Below are positions 1 to 5,259 of a stretch of 5,573 nucleotides of DNA, one piece after another (position 1 is the stretch's first letter; every line of letters begins with the position of its first letter). The stretch lies in NCBI GenBank assembly GCA_964586135.1, contig CAZPGS010000061.1, forward strand, positions 1 to 5,573, given 5' to 3'. The notes under the pieces were generated by a model that was given only the letters and a program-made list of their open reading frames with translations, was not told where the DNA came from and did not search any database. The DNA comes from WYZ-LMO8 sp964586135 (GTDB lineage Archaea > Thermoproteota > Methanomethylicia > Nezhaarchaeales > WYZ-LMO8). Both the position numbers and the translations under genes were made by a program.

Positions 1-27
1 CCCCGCAACATGAAGAAAGCCCTTTAG
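1..27 (+). other. possible C-terminal tail of an upstream gene
   Basis: Frame 1 is open from the left edge to a TAG at 25-27 and reads PRNMKKAL. It could be the last codons of a gene lying to the left, with 64 bp between its stop and the LarA-like start. A frame of eight codons can be open by chance, so this is only a possibility. I see no good TATA box in 1-91, which would fit the LarA-like gene being co-transcribed from upstream. Confidence 0.15.
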
Positions 28-80
28 CTGTGCTGATGTGAGAAGTTGAGTGAAGGAGATACGAGTTTAGGCTTGCACAT

Positions 81-86
81 GGGGGA
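81..86 (+). promoter_or_regulatory. Shine-Dalgarno-like site for the LarA-like gene
   Basis: GGGGGA lies 5 nt before the ATG at 92 and resembles the archaeal GGAGGTGAT consensus. The same frame has a TAG stop at 68-70 and no other ATG, GTG or TTG between that stop and 92, so this site and the stop together fix the start codon. Confidence 0.5.
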
Positions 87-91
87 TTTGG

Positions 92-1471
92 ATGAACGTA
101 GAACTCGTTTTTGGCGATGAGTGGATAAACGTGGATTTGCCAGACACGGCACGCCTAGTCAGGCCGATTTCAGGCGTCCCGCTCAAGCCAGTTGAAGACT
201 TGGAATCGACCATAAGAGAGGCCTTGAGAAACCCCCTTGACGCAAAACCCTTAAGCGAGCTGGTCAAGCCGTCTTGGAAAATTACGATAGCCTTTGACGA
301 TCCGACGGTTCCATGCTACGCGCCCGTGTGGGAGACTGCCCTTACGATAATATTGGAAGAGCTGAGAGGAGCGGGCGTAGGCAAAAGCCAGATTACGTTG
401 CTGTGCGCCACTGGCTTACACCGCAAGTTCCGCCTTTCAGAGCTCGAGAGCATACTAGGGAGCTCGATAGTCAAGGAATATGGAGATAGGATTCTGTGCC
501 ACGACGCGGAAGATCGAGACAACATAGCATATCTCGGGAAAACGCCTTCTGGTTACGACGTCGAAGTTAACAGGCTAGTCGTAGACTCCGATCTCACGAT
601 ATACGTCAACGCCTTATCTACGGGATTCAATGGCGGATGGAAGTCCATTTGCGTCGGGCTTTCTACGTGGCGATCCATCCGCTGGCACCATACGCCAGAG
701 ATCATGACCATGTCGCTCGTCAAAAACCCTCTCCACGAAATCCTGAACGAGATGGGCGCTCTCATCGAGTCCGAGCTCGGGCCGGAGAGGATCTTTAAAA
801 TCGAGACCTTGCTCGCGAATCCGTTCGAGGTCGCTTATGTCTGGGCTGGCTCGGTAAGTGCGACTAGGAGAGAGGCACTGAGCGTGCTAAGGGCCCATAC
901 GCCTCCGAGAAGAAGCCTATTGGAAGAGAAGGCGGACATCATCTGCTACGGCGTCCCCAATTGGAGCCCTTACGCCACTTTTGGATCCATGACCCCGATC
1001 TTAACCCTCATATCCACGGGCTTGGGGTATCTGGGCGGCGTGATCGAAGCCCTCGGCAAGCCCGGATGCAGCGTGATCATGGCCACCCCCTGCAAGAATG
1101 AGTGGGACGACGTCCACCATCCAGCCCACCGAGAGATATGGGAGCGCGTCCTCACGAGGTCATTGGATCCAAGCGAGATCATGCGCGAGTTTGCAGAGCA
1201 GTTCGCAACTAGGGCGGACCTCATTAACAAATACCGTTTCGAATATGCCTTCCATCCCATTCACGGCCTACTTGCGCTGTACCCGCTCAAACGCCTACGA
1301 CACACAGGACAAGTCTTTGTAGCAGGAGCACGAGACCCGGAACTCGTTAAGCATCTGGGCTTCACCTGGACAAGAACCGTAGAAGAGGCCGTGAGTAAAG
1401 CTCAATCGATCCATGGAAAGGACGCTTTAATCGCTTGCGTGCAATATCCTATGATGGTTAATAGACAATAA
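92..1471 (+). CDS. divergent LarA-like protein (DUF2088, nickel-pincer lactate racemase family)
   Basis: The 459-residue protein has the length and layout of LarA, which interconverts 2-hydroxyacid enantiomers using a covalently bound nickel-pincer nucleotide. Family landmarks, compared with Lactobacillus LarA from memory, are the D-x-T-x-P segment at residues 70-74, ATGLHR at 106-111 (His110 matching His108), GFNGGWK at 178-184 (Lys184 matching the cofactor-linked Lys184) and HH at 199-200 (His200 matching the nickel ligand). The C-terminal part ends in the EEA-type helix region near 431-433. No signal peptide or membrane segment is seen, so it is probably cytosolic.

Several catalytic positions differ. 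Val73 replaces Arg75, Ala174 replaces the acid/base His174, and the GVPNWSPYATFG region (287-298) lacks the Gln and Lys expected near 295 and 298. It is probably a homologue with another substrate or reaction rather than a lactate racemase. Arginine codons (8 AGG, 8 AGA, 13 CGN) are unlike those of the neighbouring genes. The larB, larC and larE maturation genes are not in the window. Confidence 0.82.
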   Translation: MNVELVFGDEWINVDLPDTARLVRPISGVPLKPVEDLESTIREALRNPLDAKPLSELVKPSWKITIAFDDPTVPCYAPVWETALTIILEELRGAGVGKSQITLLCATGLHRKFRLSELESILGSSIVKEYGDRILCHDAEDRDNIAYLGKTPSGYDVEVNRLVVDSDLTIYVNALSTGFNGGWKSICVGLSTWRSIRWHHTPEIMTMSLVKNPLHEILNEMGALIESELGPERIFKIETLLANPFEVAYVWAGSVSATRREALSVLRAHTPPRRSLLEEKADIICYGVPNWSPYATFGSMTPILTLISTGLGYLGGVIEALGKPGCSVIMATPCKNEWDDVHHPAHREIWERVLTRSLDPSEIMREFAEQFATRADLINKYRFEYAFHPIHGLLALYPLKRLRHTGQVFVAGARDPELVKHLGFTWTRTVEEAVSKAQSIHGKDALIACVQYPMMVNRQ

Positions 1472-1531
1472 GCACCACTAGCTCTAGGATTTAAATGAAG
1501 CATCCGCCTCGATTTCTGCGACGCGCTCTCT

Positions 1532-1557
1532 TAACGCGAGAGAACCTCGTAACGCGA
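1532..1557 (+). repeat. short direct repeat TAACGCGA
   Basis: TAACGCGA occurs at 1532-1539 and again at 1550-1557, an 18-nt period, with a weaker TAACGAGG at 1584-1591. The 18-nt spacing is not a whole number of B-DNA turns. It could be a protein-binding site or chance in a GC-rich gap, and it is too short to call a repeat family. Confidence 0.35.
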
Positions 1558-1618
1558 CGTCCTGAGGGACCTAGGCCAAGCCATAACGAGGCCCTCTTAA
1601 GTGGTGAGTGTCTGAGTT

Positions 1619-1649
1619 GCTCGCGCAAGCGCAAAGTGCCATTGCGAGC
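1619..1649 (+). repeat. inverted repeat, potential hairpin
   Basis: GCTCGC at 1619-1624 is the exact reverse complement of GCGAGC at 1644-1649, giving a 6-bp stem, perhaps extended by one inner G-T pair, around a 19-nt loop. No T tract follows, so it does not look like an intrinsic terminator. Whether it is transcribed is unknown. Confidence 0.35.
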
Positions 1650-1664
1650 TAAATCCTTGACGTG

Positions 1665-1674
1665 GCAGCGCTGC
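1665..1674. repeat. perfect 10-bp palindrome GCAGCGCTGC, possible operator
   Basis: The sequence equals its own reverse complement. It lies about 40 bp upstream of the TATA-like box of the fusion gene, where a dimeric archaeal regulator could bind. No second copy was noticed near the other acyl-CoA genes, so a regulatory role is inference only. Confidence 0.3.
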
Positions 1675-1712
1675 TAAGAAGGCTCGTAGCTGAAAGACCA
1701 TCAGAAGCAACA

Positions 1713-1720
1713 GATAAAAT
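1713..1720 (+). promoter_or_regulatory. candidate archaeal TATA box for the fusion gene
   Basis: GATAAAAT is preceded by the purine-rich AGAAGCAACA, which could serve as a BRE. Its centre is about 28 bp before the ATG at 1745. With the usual archaeal spacing of about 25 bp to the transcription start, the mRNA would begin close to the start codon, which would make it leaderless or nearly so and leave the GGGAG at 1731 outside the transcript. Confidence 0.4.
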
Positions 1721-1730
1721 CCTCGCCAAA

Positions 1731-1735
1731 GGGAG
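1731..1735 (+). promoter_or_regulatory. Shine-Dalgarno-like GGGAG before the fusion gene
   Basis: Three start codons lie close together in frame: TTG 1742, ATG 1745 and ATG 1751. GGGAG leaves 6, 9 and 15 nt to them. ATG 1745 is the first ATG and has acceptable spacing, so it was chosen. TTG 1742 would add one residue and ATG 1751 would remove two. Confidence 0.4.
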
Positions 1736-1744
1736 TAATATTTG

Positions 1745-3727
1745 ATGCCTATGAGCAGGGCGGTTAGGAGAGTGGCTGTCGTAGGAGCGGGCACGATGGG
1801 CCACGGGATAGCCGAGGTGTGCGCGATCCATGGCTACGACGTAGTGCTGATAGACGTGAGCGACGAGGTGTTGAAGAGCGCTCTCGAGAAGATCAGGTGG
1901 AGTCTCGAGGGGCTCGTCCTGAAGGGCTTGGTGAAGGAGTCGCCAGACGCCGTCTTGAGCCGCATAAGGGCCACGACCTCTTACGAGCAGGCGAGGAACG
2001 TCGACCTAGTCATAGAGGCCGTCGTTGAGGACGCGATTGTCAAGAAGGAGGTCTTCAAGAAGCTGGACGAAGTTGTGAAGGCGGAGTCGATCTTCACCAC
2101 CAACACCTCCACGATACCGATATCTGAGCTCGCTAGTGCTACGAATAGGCCCGAGAGGTTCGCCGGGCTCCACTTCGTAAACCCGCCAGTCCTCATACAT
2201 TTTGTCGAGATAATTAAGGGCGACAGGACGAGCGACGAGTGCGTGGCGGCGATAATCGACTTCGCCAAGAGCATAGGCTTCAAGTACGTGGTGTTGAAGA
2301 GGGACGTGCCGGGCTTCCTATTGAACAGGCTGAACGCTAGGCACTGGCCAGAGGCCTTCAGGATTCTCGAAGAGGGTTTCGACGTAAGGGACGTGGACGC
2401 GGCTCAGAGGTTCAGGCTCGGCTTCCCTATGGGGCCCTTTGAGCTCCTCGATTTCGTAGGTCTAGACGTCGTCTACCTTGCCCTCAGCGAGATGGTCAAG
2501 AGGGGCTTCAGCGCTCAAATCCCTAAGGCTTTGAGGAGGATGTACGAGGAGAGGAGGTGGGGGATGAAGACTGGGAGGGGCTTCTACAAGTACCCGGTGC
2601 CAGGAGCCTACGCTAGGCCGGCCATCCTGCCATCGGACAGGATGTACGACCTGAACCCCTACAGGATGATAGCCGTGGTCGTCAACGAGGCGGCTTGGCT
2701 CGTGAGGAACGAGATCGTGACGAAGGAAGAGGTGGAGCTCGCGATGAGGGAGGCCATGCAGTGGCCCCTCGGCCCGCTGACTTGGGCTGATAGGATAGGC
2801 TTGGACAACGTGGTCTCGACTTTGAGGAAGAGGCTTGAGGAGACGGGCCTCGAGGAGTACATGCCAGACCCCTTGCTCGAGGACATGGTCAAGGAAGGCA
2901 AGTTAGGGCTCAAGACCGGAAAGGGCTTCTTTAATTGGACGTACGAGCAAAGGGACTTGGGCCAAGTAGTATACGAGAAGAGGCACGACCATGCTGTAAT
3001 AAAGATCAACAGGCCCGACAAGCTCAACGCCTTAAATGAGGTCGTTTGGGAGGGCCTAAGACTGGCACTCGAGAGGGCCGAAGAGGATCCTGACGTGAGA
3101 GTCGCGGTAGTGACCGGCTCGGGGAGGGCCTTCTGCGCTGGCGACGACATAGCCATGATGAGTAAGTGGAGGAGCTCTATGGATGCGAGGGCTTGGGCTG
3201 AGAGGTACGCCGCCCCCCTTATTGAAAGAATGATCGAATTCAAGAAGCCTTTGATAACCCTAGTAAACGGCCTTGCATTTGGAGGTGGAATGGAGCTGAA
3301 CATGCTAGCAGACATCGTGATAGCGAGCAAAGAGGCCGTGTTCGCGATACCGGAGGCCCTCATAGGGGCCTTCCCGCCCTTGGCCTCGTCGTGCGGCGTG
3401 CCCCTTGTAAGTAGGAAGGTAATAAGGTACGCCCTAACGGGGGAGTGGCTTTCAGCTGAGCAGTGCAAGGAGCTGGGCCTCGTTGACATAGTAGTCCCTC
3501 CTGATCAGCTCGAAACAACAGGGGCCGAGATCGTCATTAAGATCCTGAGGGCCTCTCCTCTAGGGGTGGAAGCGATAAAGTCGTCAGTGAGGGCGTATAG
3601 GAGGGCATACAAAGAGCTCATGAGGTCTGCTGTACAGGAGCTGGTGATACTCTCGTCGTCCCAAGACTTCATCGAAGGGACAAGGGCCTTCGTAGAGAAG
3701 CGAGCGCCCACTTGGAGGGGAAGGTAA
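1745..3727 (+). CDS. bifunctional (S)-3-hydroxyacyl-CoA dehydrogenase / enoyl-CoA hydratase
   Basis: This 660-residue cytosolic fusion should hydrate a trans-2-enoyl-CoA to the (S)-3-hydroxyacyl-CoA and oxidise that with NAD to the 3-oxoacyl-CoA. The order is dehydrogenase first, hydratase second. The Rossmann motif GAGTMG is at 14-19, with the adenine-ribose Asp at about 37. Catalytic residues correspond to Ser122 (in NTST), His143 (in GLHFVNP), Glu155 (in VEII) and Asn194 (in PGFLLNRL).

Two C-terminal dehydrogenase domains follow, each ending in a G-x-KTG-[RK]-GF signature (272-283 and 387-398). The crotonase domain covers about 405-660, with the oxyanion segment AFCAGDD (462-468), Glu517 in GGGMEL and Glu537 in IPEALIG; both hydratase glutamates are kept.

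The layout is that of the Metallosphaera crotonyl-CoA hydratase/3-hydroxybutyryl-CoA dehydrogenase, so it could serve beta-oxidation or the 3HP/4HB cycle. Arginine codons are almost all AGG (about 47 of 53), which suggests a resident, well-adapted gene. Confidence 0.95.
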   Translation: MPMSRAVRRVAVVGAGTMGHGIAEVCAIHGYDVVLIDVSDEVLKSALEKIRWSLEGLVLKGLVKESPDAVLSRIRATTSYEQARNVDLVIEAVVEDAIVKKEVFKKLDEVVKAESIFTTNTSTIPISELASATNRPERFAGLHFVNPPVLIHFVEIIKGDRTSDECVAAIIDFAKSIGFKYVVLKRDVPGFLLNRLNARHWPEAFRILEEGFDVRDVDAAQRFRLGFPMGPFELLDFVGLDVVYLALSEMVKRGFSAQIPKALRRMYEERRWGMKTGRGFYKYPVPGAYARPAILPSDRMYDLNPYRMIAVVVNEAAWLVRNEIVTKEEVELAMREAMQWPLGPLTWADRIGLDNVVSTLRKRLEETGLEEYMPDPLLEDMVKEGKLGLKTGKGFFNWTYEQRDLGQVVYEKRHDHAVIKINRPDKLNALNEVVWEGLRLALERAEEDPDVRVAVVTGSGRAFCAGDDIAMMSKWRSSMDARAWAERYAAPLIERMIEFKKPLITLVNGLAFGGGMELNMLADIVIASKEAVFAIPEALIGAFPPLASSCGVPLVSRKVIRYALTGEWLSAEQCKELGLVDIVVPPDQLETTGAEIVIKILRASPLGVEAIKSSVRAYRRAYKELMRSAVQELVILSSSQDFIEGTRAFVEKRAPTWRGR

Positions 3728-3833
3728 GCCCCGCGGGCTAGTAGACGGGGGTTCTCAAAGGGCGGCCTTCGTCGATAAGAATGGGCGAGAACAGGAAGTC
3801 GATGGCTTAGTAGCCCAAGGCCTAAGGCGAAGT

Positions 3834-4985
3834 TCACGGAGCGTATTCTCTGCCGAATAAATGCCTTGATATTATCAGCTTCATCACGTCTCCAGTGCCG
3901 TCGCCTATCAGCATCCCCCTAATTCCTCTGAATATTCTCTCGAACGAGTAGCTCTTGGTGTAACCAGCAGCCCCATAGGTCTGGATGACGTCGTTGACGG
4001 CGTTAAACGCTACCTCGCAGCCATACCACTTGGCCGCGGCGGCCTCGGCCCAGTAGGGCTTCTTGTTGTCGGCGAGCCAAAGTGCGTAGTAGGCCAATAG
4101 CTTGGCAGCTTTGATCTTGGTCCAGTGCTCGGCAAGCCTGAAGCTGACTGCCTCGAACTTCGAAATGGGCTGCCCAAAGGCCCTCCTCTGCTTGGCGTAG
4201 CTCACGGCCTCCTCGAGGCACCTTTCTGCCAGTCCGAGGGTAGCTAGCGCCACGAATATCCTTAAGATGTTGAACTCCTCCATCAATATGTAGAACCCCA
4301 TGTTCTCCATCCCTATGAGGTTGCTCGCCGGCACCTCTACCTCGTCGAAGACGACGCCGCCGAACTCGCCCTTGATATCGCTGGCCATGGATTCGAGCTC
4401 GTATGGCTCTACGCCCTTCCTATCCGTCTCTATCAGCAACAAGCTGATGTTCCTATGTGGCGGGCCGGAGGTTCCCGTCTTCACCGAGACTATGAACACA
4501 TCGGCCACGGGGGCGCCCGTTATGAACGTCTTCTCGCCCTTAACGACGTAGACGTCGCCCCGCCTCTCGGCTCTCGTGGTTATGGCCGCGGCGTCTGAGC
4601 CGCAACCCGGCTCCGTGAAGGCGCCTGCTATGACCAGCTCACCCCTCAACAGCTTTCCTATGGCCCTCCTCCTCACCTCCTCGTCGACTATGAACGGCAA
4701 CAGCCTCGCGAAGCCGAATATCGTCAGGAATATGGGCGTGGGAACCTCGTGCCCGCCGAGGACCTCAGCAACAACTCCTTGGCTCACGTTGTCTAAAGGG
4801 GACCCTCCGAGCTCCTCTGGTATGTTCATCCCCGTCAAGCCGATTTGGCTCAGCTTCTTCAGAAGTGCTCGAGGAAAGACCCTCTCCTTGACCCAATTGT
4901 TGACGTACGGGTCTATCTCCTTCTTGCAGAACTCCTCGATGGAAGCCCCCAGCAACTCCTGCTCTTTAGAAAATGAGAAGTCCAT
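3834..4985 (-). CDS. acyl-CoA dehydrogenase (FAD-dependent)
   Basis: The 383-residue protein has the usual length for the family, which oxidises acyl-CoA to 2-enoyl-CoA with FAD and passes electrons to an electron-transfer flavoprotein (not in the window). The all-alpha N-terminal domain spans about 1-118. The beta domain opens with AFTEPGCGSD (122-131), close to the first family signature, and has the KGEKTFITGAP stretch at 149-159. The C-terminal helical domain contains RRAFGQPIS (267-275) and QTYGAAGY (335-342), close to the second signature.

The catalytic-base position, usually Glu in the EGT motif of medium-chain enzymes, is Asp362 in GDGTGD. The alternative base position used by isovaleryl-CoA dehydrogenase aligns with Leu241, so Asp362 is the only obvious base. 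Substrate chain length cannot be told.

The gene converges on the fusion gene across 106 bp and follows the MaoC-like gene on the same strand. The start at 4985 puts MDFSFSKEQ at the N-terminus, as is normal for the family, with an AGGGGT site just upstream. Confidence 0.95.
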   Translation of the reverse strand: MDFSFSKEQELLGASIEEFCKKEIDPYVNNWVKERVFPRALLKKLSQIGLTGMNIPEELGGSPLDNVSQGVVAEVLGGHEVPTPIFLTIFGFARLLPFIVDEEVRRRAIGKLLRGELVIAGAFTEPGCGSDAAAITTRAERRGDVYVVKGEKTFITGAPVADVFIVSVKTGTSGPPHRNISLLLIETDRKGVEPYELESMASDIKGEFGGVVFDEVEVPASNLIGMENMGFYILMEEFNILRIFVALATLGLAERCLEEAVSYAKQRRAFGQPISKFEAVSFRLAEHWTKIKAAKLLAYYALWLADNKKPYWAEAAAAKWYGCEVAFNAVNDVIQTYGAAGYTKSYSFERIFRGIRGMLIGDGTGDVMKLIISRHLFGREYAP

Positions 4986-4990
4986 AAGCT

Positions 4991-4996
4991 ACCCCT
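4991..4996 (-). promoter_or_regulatory. Shine-Dalgarno-like AGGGGT for the acyl-CoA dehydrogenase
   Basis: On the minus strand AGGGGT ends 5 nt before the ATG at 4985-4983. The match to GGAGGTGAT is partial. It supports the chosen start and argues that the mRNA has a short leader. Confidence 0.4.
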
Positions 4997-5021
4997 ACAC
5001 ATGATTAAAAGCATCGGTGAA

Positions 5022-5029
5022 TACATAAG
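5022..5029 (-). promoter_or_regulatory. weak TATA-like box for the acyl-CoA dehydrogenase
   Basis: CTTATGTA on the minus strand is centred about 40 bp before the start codon, so transcription would begin about 15 nt ahead of the ATG and the leader would contain the AGGGGT site. The box is not close to the TTTATA/TTTAAA consensus. TTTTAAT at 5004-5010 is the competing choice. Confidence 0.25.
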
Positions 5030-5070
5030 AATTTCCGCAATGGACGTGGACTCTAAGCTGTAATTTTGGA

Positions 5071-5076
5071 TTTAAA
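5071..5076. promoter_or_regulatory. TTTAAA, possible TATA box in either direction
   Basis: TTTAAA is palindromic. On the plus strand it lies about 27 bp before the ATG at 5101, the classical distance for a leaderless archaeal gene. On the minus strand it would start a dehydrogenase transcript with a leader of about 60 nt. Neither flank has a convincing BRE. Confidence 0.22.
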
Positions 5077-5259
5077 GGCTTAGACGACGGCCGTGATTTT
5101 ATGAAGCCAAGATGGGGCCGAGACGTAAATACAAGGCCTATGGCATCAAACAAGACCCAGCACGACCGCTTTGCAAGCGTAGAGAAGCCGTCTAACCTGT
5201 TAATCCTCGCTATGGAAGAAGCGGTTATCGACTTTTCGTCCTTGCCATCAACTCCTAGA

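Larger units (their letters stand above)
1472..1744. other. intergenic region with repeats and palindromes, no recognised gene
   Basis: This 273-bp gap separates two genes on the same strand and is too long for tight operon spacing. It holds an ATTTAAAT at 1489-1496, a short direct repeat, a hairpin, a perfect palindrome, and a TATA-like box plus Shine-Dalgarno-like site for the next gene, listed separately. A 60-codon open frame at 1495-1677 has no recognisable protein features. No tRNA, C/D-box RNA or T-rich terminator was found. Confidence 0.6.
4986..5259. other. intergenic region between the MaoC-like and acyl-CoA dehydrogenase genes
   Basis: The 274-bp gap holds several weak promoter-like signals and no recognised gene. 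Minus-strand TATA-like stretches for the dehydrogenase are CTTATGTA (5022-5029) and TTTTAAT (5004-5010). The first would place the transcript start near 5000, just ahead of the AGGGGT site; the second would make the mRNA leaderless. A plus-strand open frame beginning at 5101 and a minus-strand frame ending at 4995 are both stop-poor but show no recognisable protein features. The size of the gap suggests the dehydrogenase has its own promoter. Confidence 0.5.

Noticed and set aside
1526..1542. tRNA-like anticodon arm (5-bp stem CTCTC/GAGAG, 7-nt loop TTAACGC)
   Set aside because: There is no matching T arm, D arm or acceptor stem around it, and the implied AAC anticodon is not expected in archaea.
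1532..1591. CRISPR-like repeated TAACG words
   Set aside because: The repeats are only 8 nt with 10-nt spacing and a degenerate third copy, far below CRISPR repeat and spacer sizes.
1495..1677. 60-codon basic open frame in the intergenic gap, with a C-x-x-C
   Set aside because: It has no good ribosome site, the nearby ATTTAAAT overlaps its ATG so cannot drive it, and a single C-x-x-C in a basic peptide is not evidence of a zinc protein.
2659..3489. 276-codon open frame antisense to the fusion gene
   Set aside because: It lies wholly inside a gene with intact catalytic motifs on the other strand. Its Ser/Leu-rich composition is what complementary AGG/GAG-rich codons produce, and no family is recognisable.
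3505..3837. 110-codon minus-strand frame between and under the fusion gene end
   Set aside because: Most of it is antisense to the crotonase domain and the rest crosses the convergent gap. It has no recognisable domain.
4300..5004. Two plus-strand open frames (83 and 142 codons) antisense to the acyl-CoA dehydrogenase
   Set aside because: Both are shadows of a clear dehydrogenase reading frame and have no family features.
4995..5259. Stop-free minus-strand frame of about 88 codons between MaoC and the dehydrogenase
   Set aside because: It has no ATG start, its frame differs from the MaoC gene, and the MaoC protein already ends normally, so a frameshifted extension is not supported.
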